Of a stretch of 64,000 nucleotides of DNA, positions 22,979 to 34,681 are shown in pieces. The notes under the pieces are model-generated. The model saw only the letters and a program-made list of their open reading frames with translations, did no database searches and was not told the origin of the DNA. Each line of letters starts with the position of its first letter. Position 1 is the stretch's first letter. Both the position numbers and the translations under genes were made by a program. The stretch comes from Chrysoporthe austroafricana (Eukaryota; Ascomycota; Sordariomycetes; Diaporthales; Cryphonectriaceae): positions 994,342 through 1,058,341 of the forward strand of contig JYIP02000007.1 of NCBI GenBank assembly GCA_001051155.2. Reading direction: 5' to 3'.

Positions 22979-25900
22979 GACGTTGTCGAGGCTGTGGGTC
23001 CGCCTGCTGCTGCGGGCTCCTGCTCCTCTACGACCTCTGCGGAGGGCTCGCCCACTCGAGGTTGACGCGCAGTAGGGACGAGGAGGCGGAAGGGTGGGAG
23101 GATGGTCGGGACCCAGGCTTCAGCAAGACAGGTCGAGGTGGGATGACGGCGAGCGTGACGGTCAGGCGCGCCCTTTTTCAGACCAGACGATCCATATCCC
23201 GCCGGCGCCTTGTGACCTCGTTCTACCAGCGCCAGTGGGGGTCCCACAGGCCGAAGCAGCATCCGCAGGACAATCTCTGGAGGCGCCTCTCTGGTGGTTT
23301 GGATGGGTGCAAGGGGAGGCGGCACAAGCGCTTCCGGGTAGCTTGGCCCACACCAGGGCCTGATTGTCGGCGCAGTTGCACGACGATTAGCTGGTGGAGC
23401 GTGCTATGGTACGAGACCCGCAGGCTTGCCGCTGCTCGCTGGCACTGGATGGACTGGTATGACGCGCTGGTTGGGGGGAAGCAAGCGGGGTCTGTCCAGG
23501 CGAGGCTCGGCTGAGAGTCAGGGTTGGGGTCCAAATGGTCGAGTGCTTGCACGCCGTGCTCGTGGCTGGGTCTACGGACAGGAGGCCGAGCAGGGCCGGC
23601 ACAGCCTGGGAAAACCTTGGAACGGCGCAGGATCGGCAGCGAGACAGAAGAGAGTGACGGTGACGGTGGTCAGTTGGCCGGCAGAAAGGGATCATAAGGA
23701 GGTGCGGTAAAATGGCGGAACGATAAAGAACTAGCAGTCACACTGAAGGACGCCACGACAAACGGCTGTTGGCAGAGCAGACCCCAGCAGACAAGAGCAA
23801 AACTATATGCGTGATGGCCAAATTGCATTGAACCGTAAGACGAGAGAAGTGACAATCCAATGGGAAATAGGGTGGTGGTTGGGTTCCTATACCTCGGCCA
23901 TTTTCCTGACTGCAAGCGTCACATTCCGGGCTGCATCTTCAGCTGAGACCCAAAACAGCCTTGACCAAACTTAGTTGGGTGCTCTGAACACCCCGTCCAT
24001 CCCTTGGGGACAATTTTTTTTTTTCTTATCAATAATAATCATGTAGCTTCTAGCTGCTAAGAGCGCTTCTTGATGATCCAAGCTTGTGACACATCGGGAA
24101 CGCTGCCTCTCGCGGGGTGCTTTCATGGGCTATTTCGAGGTTGGTCGACTGCAGGACACCTCACATTCCTCACATATCGACTGCACTGCAACGAGTGGAC
24201 AGGAAGAATACAGACAGACAACAAACAGACTGACAGACGACGGGCTAATGTATGTGGCCTGCAACATCCCGCTGCTGTACGATTGATCCTATGCCTTTGT
24301 CCTCTTCACCTCATTGACATGTCATATTATCGCTGGCCCCTCTGATCTGTATGGCTTTATCCGGGTGATCCGGGAACAAGCGAACCAGGCCGGCTGGCTT
24401 GAATGGACGAAATTGCACCTCACCTCAACCTGGGGAATCTTCACCGGCCTGCAGCTGCTGACTGAGTCCCCGCGCCGTGCTGTGGTCATCCAAGCTCCGT
24501 CTTATCGCAGCCAGCTCGATGTCCCCCTGGCTGCGTCCAGATATCGCGATACCCGCTACTCCACTGCCATGTCTGCACTACTAATAGATACCGGATACCA
24601 CGGCTGCACTACATTAGCCTGCCGAGGGGTCGCTATGCCCAGTAGACGCTGCTGGTGCATGACAACTAGTGGGCGGCCGGAGCAAGACGAGCGCCTGTTG
24701 AGGGATGTCTGGTGGGCCTGTTTCGCTTCACCGCGCTCACCGCCTGCTGAACAGGATATAAAGATGGAATTGCCCCTCTCTGACTTTTTTTTTTTTTTTT
24801 TCCGTCTTGCTGGTCGCATGAATTGCAGCTGATCACGGGGTCCTCATATGGGTCTTTCGAAACAGACCCCATCAGGGTCTGTTTTCACAGCCCAGCGGCA
24901 TGACAGCAGCGGTGACCCGGGCGGGCCGCCGGAGTGCGGACGCGCTCGAGATGAGTCCACGTCGAAACCTCCCCAAAGCCTACTCGGACTCTTCTGACAG
25001 CCCGGCGATGCAGAGCGGCATCGTCGAACGAGGTGTGGTCTCGGCCTTGCGGTGACAGCCCTTGCATAGGTTGCGTCGTTGGAGCTCGGTCAGGTCACAG
25101 GATCAAGGATCATCACGGCTGACCACCACAATGGCTGCAAAGCTTACCTCTCCCGTTGCCAGGCCACGTTTTCCCGCTTGGCAGACACGGCAGCTCATTT
25201 CCCGCCTGCATCGTCCCGCGGCCCCATCACGTGGTGTGGCTTGCGATTCGAGGAGGCATCCCTCCCAACTGCGCTGCCGGACAAGAGCTGCCAACGGCAG
25301 GCCGGGTCGTTGGATTTGGCCCTGAGGGTGTGTACTTACAGGGCAAAGTATGGTTGCAGGAAGCAGATAGTGAAACGGGCGAGTTGCTTGTGGACCAGTC
25401 TTCCCAGACGCCAACCTCGAATTTCTGAAAAACTGCACGTTACCTGCCCCGTTCACGGTCGCGATGTACCATCTAAATCATCTGACCTGTAAGACGACGA
25501 CATACTGAGTCGTGGGTGGCATCTTTGCAAGACCAAAGGGCTCGAGTCCATCGCTTAAGCGTTCTTCATTCGCGAGTCTGATTGAACATCGGCGAAATGT
25601 TCTGGTCGCCAGTGTCATCACTCTGGAGCATAATCAAGGGCTTCTTGGCATCGTCCTTGCTGTGCATCCACGCAACTTTTCGCCTAGTTCTTAATGCAAG
25701 GCTTGGCCAAAGTCCCATCATTTGATCTCCCACAGCATTTCATCTTGCTGTGTCTATCCACAGGTGCCTACTCTCACTATAGTGCCGCTCACAAAACTAC
25801 CAAATTGAGAGCCCGTCGACGGCCTCTTGGCATATCTAGGAGGCTGACAGTGGCTTTGAACCAATGGCCACGCTTCTAGTTCACATCCAGTATCCTGTCT

Positions 25901-27396
25901 TGTGACAAAAAAAATTCCTCATGGTGATTGATCCACGAGAAGCCCTGCTTTCAAGATCTGCGTTGGATCGCAACTATATTGCGATACGAAACGCGACGAA
26001 TTTCTCTAGCACTAAGATCAAGATCTATTTTCAGGTGTCTAAGCGTCTCCGGCTCCCATGGCTTCTATCAGCCCTTGACGAAAGCATTCAATCTTGTGGT
26101 AACGCTTTATCCTGAGCCCTGCTGCGCGCAACGCCTCCAGCTCAGCCTCACCCGGTGAGGCTGGGGCCGTTGCTTGTGATTCATAGAGAAAAGGTGATCG
26201 CTCATGGCAAAGTCTGGCAGCCTTGTCACATTACAGCGATGTGGGGACACAAAAGAAACAGATTCTGAGAATAGGCAGACACCAATTTAGACGCATGGCC
26301 ATTCAAATTCAAAGGAAAGTCTCATGAAACAGTTGTTGTAAATAGTAACTATCTAGCAACTACCTAGGTACCTAGTACCTACTGCCCTCACACATATAGT
26401 CGCAATAACGAGGGAATTCGCCAGGTGTATCGGTATCCATTCGGTGCAGCGGTTATTCACCAAAGACCAAAGACAAAAAAAAAAAAAAAAAACAACGAAA
26501 ACCAACGGCGCGAGTTCAATTACCGCTCAAACCAGCAGTTTCGAGACAAAACTACACTCGTGATCACATCAACCACCTTCAGCTATACCCACTCCACCTA
26601 CCTATATTCCAAGATGAATATCGGCGACATCCCTCCGCGGCGACCTATTCAGCCGCTGGCTGGCCAAGACATGAACGTACACCTGTGAGGTGGACGTTCC
26701 AGAAGCTGTAGACGCAACAGCCGAAGACCTTAAGGGCGAGGCAAAGGATACCTGGCTGAAAAGGAAGGCGTTAACCTTTACTTGCCAGCCGTTGAGAACT
26801 TCAGCGCTGCCACACGCCGTGTCCAACTTAATTAGACGACTCTCCTAACATCCGCTTGGCCTTCCCTCAATGCAAGTCGTTGAAGGAGCGGGAGGAGTAA
26901 GAGCGGGCCAGCCTTAATGGCCCACTTATAAGGCACCCGGGGGGGGGGGGATCTTTTCTTTTGCCCACATTCACAATCCGCAAAGAGTGAGGTACACTTG
27001 ATGAGGTCCGCTCTGTCTATATATATTCCACCTGGATGCTACTGAAATCCACGCTCCCTGGTCGAGCCCCAGCGCCGCGCGGCGACAGATGTTGAATGCA
27101 CACACTCCTATTACCCTTTCCCGATGTGATCTTTGGTGCCTAGTCACACACCTTTAAGAATCCCCGCTTGGCATGTTAAAACGCCATTTTTTGACCCCTG
27201 GGTATCGTATTGTGTTGAATACGGATGAACAATAACAAACAACCAATGTTGAATAAACCCCGACCGACAGGCCCTCGGCTTCAAGCAGAATGAAATGCCA
27301 GGTCTTTGATGCTTTCCAATTCAGAGCGTGCTCGTGGTCGAGCCCTTGTAATATCCCATCTTGAGTGTGTGGTTCCTCATGGGACTATGGCCTAGT
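22979..27396. other. gene-poor 4.4-kb region with homopolymers
   Basis: No convincing gene. 22979-23700 is GC-rich with overlapping frames on both strands and is probably the promoter and 5' leader of the RBR gene. Short doubtful frames lie at 24314-24832 and 25079-25492. A tiny frame at 26614-26688 (MNIGDIPPRRPIQPLAGQD) is followed, one frame over, by an acidic helical piece, and may be a gene relic. Simple runs are T at 24785-24801, A at 26475-26492, G at 26939-26950, and a CTAGGTACCTAGTACC-type stretch near 26364. Confidence 0.4.
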
Positions 27397-28059
27397 TCAG
27401 GCGCTGTCACCCGTCGTGTCCTCAACCGGAGGACACGTGCAGAAGAGGTTCAGGTCTCCGTAGGCTGTTTACATCGTCAGCACTCTTCCTCTTTGTCATC
27501 ACAACAGCAGCAAGGCAGGGGAGATCAACTCACTATCATCCACCCTCCCGACGCTGGGCCAGAACTTCCTCTCCCTCAGCCAGGGCCGCGGGTACACCGC
27601 CCTCTCCCTGCTGTAGGGCCGGTCCCACTTGTCCCCGACGATGTCCGCCACGGGGTGCGGCGCGTTCTTGAGCACGTTGCCCTCCCTCGGCATGCGGCCC
27701 TCCTCCACCTCGCGGATCTCCTGGCGGATGCTGACCAACGCGTCGACGAACCGGTCCAGCTCCTCCCGGCTTTCGCTCTCCGTCGGCTCGATCATCAGCG
27801 TGTTGGCGACGGGCCAGCTCATCGTCGGCGCGTGGAAGCCGTAGTCCTGGAGCCGCTTGGCGATGTCGATGGCCTCGACGCCCGCCGTGGCCGCGAACGG
27901 CCGCGCGTCCAGGATGAACTCGTGCGCGCAGCGGCCGTGCGCGTTGGTGTACAGGATCGCGTAGTGCGGGCGCAGCCGCGAGAGGAGGTAGTTGGCGTTG
28001 AGCAGCGTCGCCTGTGTGGCCCTCTTCAGGCCCCGCGCGCCCATGAGCATGTTGTACGC

Positions 28060-28092
<33 letters not shown>

Positions 28093-30615
28093 CGGCGCGC
28101 TGGAGACGAGCCCGGACCGGGCCTCTACGTCCGTCGGCGCCAGGTGCGGTGCCAGGTGCGCCCTGACGGCGATGGGCCCCACGCCCGGCCCGCCGCCGCC
28201 GTGCGGGATGCAGAAGGTTTTGTGAAGGTTGAGGTGGCACACGTCGGCGCCGATCTCGCCGGGCGAGCACAGCCCGATCTGCGCGTTCATGTTGGCGCCG
28301 TCCATGTACACCTGGCCGCCGTGGGCGTGCACGATCTCGCAGACGCGCTTGATGGCGGGCTCGAAGACGCCGAAGGTGGACGGGTACGTGATCATAATAG
28401 CGCCGAGCTGGTCGGCGTGCTTGACGCACTTGGCCTCGAGGTCCGCGAGGTCTAGGTTACCGGTCTTGGTGTCGCACTTGATGGGCACGACGCGCATGCC
28501 GGCCATCGCGGCCGAGGCCGGGTTGGTGCCGTGCGCGGACACAGGGATGAGGCAGATGTCGCGGTTCTCGTGGCCGTTCGCCTCGTGGAACTTGCGGATG
28601 GCGCGGAGGCCGGCAAACTCACCCTGGGCGCCGGAGTTGGGCTGCAGCGAGACGGCGTCCATGGCAGTGATGCTCTTGAGCTGATCTTCCAGAGAAGCAA
28701 TCATCTTCAGATACCCCTTGACAGTATCTCGGGGGGCGAAGGGGTGCACGTTGGAGAATCCGGGCTTCGTGATGAGGGCCATCTCGGTGGATCCGTTCAG
28801 CTTCATTGTGCACGAGCCCAGCGGGATCATGGAGTGGACGAGCGACAGATCCTTGGACTGCAGGTGGTGAATATATCTCAACATCTCGGTTTCGGAGTGA
28901 TGCGTGTTGAAGTTGGGGTGCGTCAGGTACCCGGACGTGCGCTTGAACGGCTCCGCGATCTCAACCGTGCTGTTCGCACCGAGGAGCTTCTCGACAGTCC
29001 CTTGGGCGGCAGCATCTGACTCGTTGAGGACACACGCAACCAGGGCCGTGAGGTCCTCTTTGGTGGTCGCCTCGTCGACGCTAATGCCGACCTTGTCGCC
29101 GTCGAGGCGGCGGAAGTGGATCCCACGCTGCTTCGCCCGCTCCAGCAGATCCCCAGCCGTCGGGCCCTGGATCACCACGGTGTCGAAAAGAGAGGTGTCC
29201 GTGACAACCTCCCAGCCGGCGGTAGACGCGGCCTCCCGAACGACCACAGCCCCTCTCATGACCTTCTCTGCAATCTCCTTCAGGCCCGCAGGCCCGTGGT
29301 AGCAGGCGTACAGGGCGCTCATGTTCGCGAGCAGCGCCTGCGCCGTACAGACGTTGCTCGTGGCCTTTTCTCTCCGGATGTGCTGCTCGCGGGTCTGCAG
29401 TGCCAGCCTGAGGGCCTTCCCGCCAAGCCGGTCCTTCGAGACACCGATGAGCCGGCCGGGCATCTTCCGCTTGTGCTTGTCCATCACGGCAAAGAAGGCG
29501 GCATGGGGACCGCCGAAGCCCATAGGAACACCGAACCTCTGGGCGCTGCCGAAGGCGATGTCAGCACCCCACTCCCCGGGAGGCGTCAAGACTGTCAGCG
29601 CCAAGAGGTCGGTTGCCACACTGAGCAGCGCGCCCCTCTTGTGGACAGCGTCGGACAGCCCCTGGAAGTCCTTGATCCGGCCGTACGTGTCGGGATACTG
29701 AACCATGACACCGACAAGATCATCGCCTAGCTCTTCCAGCCGGCTCGCGAACGTCTGCGACAGGACATCGGCCGTCTCGATGCCGATACCGAAGCCCTCG
29801 GCACGGCTGCGCATCACAGCCAGGGTCTGCGGGTGAATGGCGTCGGACACGACATAGGTCTTCCCAGGCCGCTTGGCGCGCGAGGAGGGCAGGGCGTTCA
29901 AAGACAGAGTCAGGGCCTCGGCAGCAGCCGTCCCCTCGTCCAGAAGACTGGCGTTGGCCATGGGGAGTCCTGTGAGGTCGGTGACCATGGTCTGGAAGTT
30001 CAGGAGCGACTCCAGGCGCCCCTGGCTGATCTCGGCCTGGTAGGGAGTGTAGCTCGTGTACCAGGCGGGGCTCTCGAGGACGTTGCGCTTGATGACCTCG
30101 GGGACCAGAGTGCCGTAGTAGCCAGCGCCTATGTAGCTCTTGCCCTGCTGGATCTCATCCCTCTGTAGGGCCCCGACCATGCTCAGGACCTCGGACTCGG
30201 GGAGGGCCTCCGTGACCGCAGCCTCGGTGGGCCTGTTGCTCTCCGAGCGGGCATTCGGGAAGAGCAGCCGCTCGGACAGGATGTCTGCCGGGATGACCTG
30301 GGCGACGAACTCGTCGAGGGACCGGACGGGCGGATCCAGGGCCTGGAGCATCTCGGCAGTCTCAGCGTCATCGGGGCCGATGTGGCGCCGGGGGAAGGTA
30401 TCTAGCATAGCGTAGCTGCTGGCCGTCGACTGGCCCCGGGTGAAGACCCTGCTGCTGCTGCCGGCGGCGACATCCCGCGAGTAGGAGCGGCAGACCCATG
30501 GCCGCTGGGCATTGGCGGCGAGGCGGAGGCTGAGGGATGCATGCGTGCCCCTTGCCCCGGGCGCCCGACCTAGACGGCCGAGGTGGCGCGAGATGGCGAA
30601 GCCGTTGGCAGCCAT
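27397..30615 (-). CDS. GCV2: glycine dehydrogenase (decarboxylating), P-protein, mitochondrial
   Basis: Two exons, 30615-27534 and 27464-27397, join in phase (donor GTGAGT, acceptor AACAG) into 1049 residues. The last exon supplies the conserved end YGDLNLFCTCPPVED, missing from the uninterrupted frame. The P-protein is the PLP-dependent subunit of the mitochondrial glycine cleavage system; it decarboxylates glycine and passes the aminomethyl group to the lipoyl arm of H-protein. The N-terminus (1-60) is a basic, Ser/Ala-rich presequence. The two-domain architecture is complete: RHIGPDDAETAEML at about 76, YTPYQAEISQGRLESLLN in the N-terminal half, and in the C-terminal half GSCTMKLNGSTEM, the PLP lysine in HLNLHKTFCIPHGGGGPG (Lys about 799) and SAPYGSASILPISW. 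No lesions seen. Lipoyl synthase at 17.6 kb serves the same complex. Confidence 0.97.
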
Positions 30616-31821
30616 CGTTGCACGACGCCTGGAGTGTAGGCCCTAGTGATGACGGTAGCCGCGACCTGAGCGAGAGAGAATGGCAGGTAGGGTGTGGGAG
30701 AGGCGGTGGAGGGGTGGGTGTGAAAGTCGCCGATCTAGGGTGCCGGGTGTGTTCAGCGCGGCATAGCCCTCGCCACCTGCTACTATAGGAGCGTGCGTGT
30801 AAGTCCTCTGGGTGGTGAAGGGGTGCGATGCGCAGAGGGACGGACGGCGACAGCAACAGCTACGGGGAGAAGCAATATAAGAAGGAGGAGGACCCGAAAG
30901 TATCCAGGGAAGGACGGTGGGGAGCAGGGTGACACGATATACTATCCTGAGATATCGATCGGGGACTTTTTTTTCGTAAAGTACTTTGAGTAGGAGGATG
31001 TTGTTTTTTCTGGTCCTTGGCGTGCCGGTGCCGTCTGATGGCCCAGCACCGTCCGCGCCGGCGCCCTTACTCGGTCCTGGAAGATCGAACTGGATTTATC
31101 TAATAAGAAAGGGTTCCCGTCTGGGATCACCTCACAAGATAAAGACTTTGTAGGATACTGTCATGTCTGTGAACAATGCGAATGAGTCGCGCAGCCAGTG
31201 GCACGCCTGTGGATGCCATGCCCGCCGACCCTCGAGCCGCCACCGTAATCGGCTCCCCGCTGGCCAGTCGCCCCCCGGGCATTTACCCAGTACGCTGCTG
31301 GCTCTCGCCGTGGTAGAGATAAGCTGCCGTATAAATGCCCAGTATGCTACGTGCCAGGCCAGACACATTCCTGGCGGGTCGGAAGGATTGACAGCCATCG
31401 GCCACAACCGGAGCGGGCTCGCTGGCTACGTGCAGCTTGAGCTTGCACATGCAACGAACTGTGCGCCTCTGATGTGCCTACTGTATCACTGTACCGTACC
31501 TAAGTTCACGTACTAGCTAGCATACAGCAGTAATCCATACTGGGTACTACTAAATACTACTGTACAGTGCTGGCACGCTGGGTATGCACCACTTGCGGGG
31601 CCTGATCCCCCCCGGGTCAGCGCCTTATCGCTATCGCTATCGCCCTGGGAAATTTTCGACATCGGAGCCCTTCAGCGATCTTCCCTCTCTGTCTTTCACG
31701 TGCGTCATTGCTTCAAACAATCTCAGCACGTACTGGTCAGCAACCACCCGCCAGCACCTACTACTTACTCCCTCTCCACCCTTCCCTCGAGACCCTATCC
31801 ACAGCGAGAGCACCGTTCAAG
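30616..31821. other. intergenic, divergent promoters
   Basis: The intervening DNA between the divergent P-protein and Tom5 genes. It holds no supported ORF. A short palindromic, CTAG/GTAC-rich patch lies around 31480-31570, and a CGCTATCGCTATCGC micro-repeat at about 31627. Confidence 0.45.
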
Positions 31822-32170
31822 ATGTTCGGAGGAGGATGTATGTTGTCGGCCCCTACTTCCCCCCCCCAAAAGCTTTTTTCTATGTGGGGGACGATGGATA
31901 GGTGTTGTTGCTGACCGCCTTGCTTGTTGTGACGTGTAGTTCAGATGCCCCAGCTCTCCGCCGAGGAGCTGAGGGCCGCCGAGGCCGAGGCTTCCTACAC
32001 CGTCCAGCAGGGAGTTGCTGCCGCCGTCGCCCTCTACCTCTGTATGCTCACACCCCTCGCATCCCCGTGCACCTTGCTGTCGGATGCGCGCCCGCTGGGA
32101 TGGGGACACCTGCTGACCCGCTCCTCTTACAGCTCCCTTTGTCATCGACGCCGTGTGGAAGATCTTCTAG
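31822..32170 (+). CDS. Tom5-like small subunit of the mitochondrial import pore
   Basis: Three tiny exons, 31822-31837, 31940-32041 and 32133-32170, give a 51-residue protein; all phases agree and the donors are GTATGT and GTATGC. The spliced protein opens with MFGGGFQMPQLSAEELRA, has a short helical stretch (RAAEAEASYTV), one hydrophobic helix (about residues 29-47) and ends PFVIDAVWKIF. This architecture, a short cytosolic helix followed by a single C-terminal membrane anchor, is that of Tom5, the smallest outer-membrane TOM component, which helps precursors reach Tom40. Because the exons are 16, 102 and 38 nt, no single open frame shows it. The family call rests on size, topology and the MFGG start; another small tail-anchored mitochondrial protein is the alternative. 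Confidence 0.8.
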
Positions 32171-33352
32171 GCCTGAGGCACGCCTCCTAAGCGGATGGCG
32201 TCGCGGCCCCTCGCGGCCCTGCGAACTGTACAATAGAGCATCGGCGGTACCAGGGAGGGAGTATGCGGATGCGGCATCATGATTTTCGGTAGCTGGCATG
32301 TGGACATAGATAGCAACCTCTACTCCGGGAACTTGTGCGCCTTGGCGCCATACATGCATCGTCTGTACACCTATGTATGACTACGGGGAGCTCTGGAAAT
32401 GCAAGGGCGGTTTATTCACCATCAGATGAAGGCACGCGCGCGGTGGGACATCTATCTACTCCATCCATTCTGAATTGCTGGATATGCACCCACAAATCTG
32501 TCGTCGTGCCTTGCGGTATCAGAGCTATCGAGAAAGTCCGGGGGCTCGTCGACCTGGCTATGGGATAATGTATGTCTTATACCGGCTGGTGATACGGCCT
32601 ACGTACTATAGTACATACTATGGTACCTTGACCTCCACAACAGAACGGGGCGTATATACGCATTCCACGTGTGCCAGAAATCGTCATGGCGGGCTGGGGG
32701 CACGTAGTCCAGGTTGGCATGCCTGTCGGCCGGTGGTAGACCGGGCCGCTACATGCAATGTCACCCTGGATCACCCGAGTTCCCCACGGCGGCTCTGCCC
32801 AGCCCGCAACGTCAAAGTGCTTCGCCATGTCGCCACCTGACCTGACCTTGAGATCCGCAGCTGTAGGCAGCCTCGGCACGGCGAGCAGCCAGAAACGGGC
32901 TGCTTCATAGATGCATGTATGCTTTCTCCTTTATTGCCCCGCCCCTAGAGACACAGGAGTATAGTTCAGAAGGTGGAACTCCGCAGGCCAGATTCTTGCT
33001 TGGCTCTGTGCCCAGACCAGGTCGACAGCGCCCCCAGCCTTGGCGTCTCGTAGCCTGTCAGCAGCCCAACGCGGACTCGCTACTTAAGTACCTATCGGCC
33101 TATCTACTGGGGGGCTCCAGGGCAGCTCTCGGGGGGGCGGCGGTCCAGCAGACGCCGTTTCGAGAGCACTGCCACTGCGGCCCGGGACTCCCAGCGCCCG
33201 CGCCCCCTAAACAACCACCTCCTCCCCACCCCCGACGACATTCGGGTGCCTAACCCTCTCTTCTCTTCTCCTGTTCAAACCACCCTCAACCAGTATTCCC
33301 CTCCTTTCCTTCTCCTCCTCCTCCTCTACACACTGCCATCAGACCCCTCACA
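32171..33352. other. intergenic, no gene seen
   Basis: No supported gene. Contains a GTAC-rich palindromic patch near 32600-32630 and, from about 33170, a C-rich leader upstream of the SH3 gene. Confidence 0.45.
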
Positions 33353-34251
33353 ATGGCCGAGCGCCAGAAGATCATCGAGACCAACCGGTCCATCCGGACC
33401 ATCAAGAATGTACGTCTCCCCACTCCCCGGCGCCGAGTCTCACGATCCCTCCCGCGCCGGTGCTGGCCCCTCGGCCGTCCGGCTGGATATCGCAGCTGAA
33501 TTACCCCTCCCAGGAGCTGGAGTCTCTCCTCGAGAAGGACATTATAACCTACGAGGCCTACGAGTCCATCCACGGCCTTCTCCCCGCCGAGGCGTCCCTC
33601 AACGGCTCAACGCCCCAGCCCGTGACGGCGGCAAAGGTCGCCTCGCCGACGCCGCCCACAACCGCTCTCTCGAACCTCTCCCTCGACCACCACGCGCCGC
33701 CCAGCTACGCCCAGACGACCGGGGCCCAGCCCCCGGCGCTGCCGAGCCGGAACAACGGGCCCCCGCCGCCGCCGTCCGGCAAGCCCGTCATCGCCCACGC
33801 GCGCGCCCTCTACCGGTACGCCGCCTCGGACGCGCGCGACGTGTCCCTCGAGCGCGACGACCGCGTCGCCGTCTACGAGTACATGAACGCCGACTGGTGG
33901 ATGGGCCGCAACGAGCGCACCCTGCAGGAGGGCATCTTCCCCAGGACCTACGTCGAGGTCGTCCCCGACGGGCCCCCGCAGCCGGCCGGCGGCGAGAAGG
34001 CCTACTACGAAAGCCCCGCCCCCGCGCAGCAGCCATACGGCGGGTATCCGCCACCCCCCGCGCAGCAGAACCCGTACAACAGCGCCGTGCCGCCCATGGC
34101 CGTCGCCGAGCAGCCGCAGCAGCAGGGGACCCAGGGAGGCGGCGGAAAGGCGGGCGAGATGGGCAAGAAGTTTGGCAAGAAGTTGGGCAATGCGGCTATC
34201 TTCGGCGCGGGCGCCAGCATCGGGAGCAACATCGTGAACTCGATCTTTTAG
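33353..34251 (+). CDS. SH3-domain protein, Lsb1/Pin3 type
   Basis: Two exons, 33353-33409 and 33514-34251 (donor GTACGT, acceptor CCCAG), give 264 residues. The N-terminal helix NRSIRTIKNELESLLEKD with a following YEAYESIHGLLP is the signature of the yeast Lsb1/Lsb2(Pin3) family. A Pro-rich linker follows. The SH3 domain spans about residues 114-171, with ALYRYAASDARDVSLERDD, the ligand-binding WW of DWWMGR, and GIFPRTYVEVV. The C-terminal third is Pro/Gln-rich with repeated PPPPAQQ and ends in a Gly/Ala hydrophobic segment. Yeast members bind Las17 (WASP) through SH3 and modulate actin patches and prion formation; the Gln-rich tail is consistent. The position of the first intron right inside the helix supports the chosen start. 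Confidence 0.88.
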
Positions 34252-34681
34252 GGGGGATGAGACTGGTCGCGGCATGTGAGAGGGAGGGGGGCCGCTTGTT
34301 AGGATCGTATGTCCGAGTGGGACAGGTATGCTAGTGTCGGCATCACGAGAGCGCTTTTCGACCCGAAAGGCCCGAGAGAAGGGGGGAAGAGATGCGCATA
34401 TGGACAAATTTCACTTCTGTGGATTTAGGCTTGGCGTTTGGTGGCGTCTTGTACGTAGGAGAGACTCGAGGCTTTCTGAGCGATGAAGGACATGGGGCTG
34501 TTCCAGCATTCTCTTCTAATTACTGCAGTAAATATGCATCATCTCAAATGGGACAGCATTTTTTTGATCATAGGATAGATAGTCTATTTATTGATGACAA
34601 TTTGGTTTGGACTCCAGTATCTGCACGACAACAAAAGTCGCTCTAAAGACGTAAGAGATCGCACCCGCACGCCCGACAGGC
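34252..34681. other. convergent 3' flanks
   Basis: Lies between the ends of two convergent genes. AT-rich from about 34510; presumably holds both 3' ends. No gene seen. Confidence 0.5.

Noticed and set aside
24314..24832. 172-codon ORF ending in a Phe run
   Set aside because: The end is translated poly-T, and the rest has no protein-like pattern.
25079..25492. 137-codon ORF
   Set aside because: No motif, overlapped by equally long frames on both strands, no intron signals or family resemblance.
27361..28455. 364-codon plus-strand frame
   Set aside because: Antisense shadow of the glycine decarboxylase P-protein gene, rich in Arg/Val/Pro, no motif.
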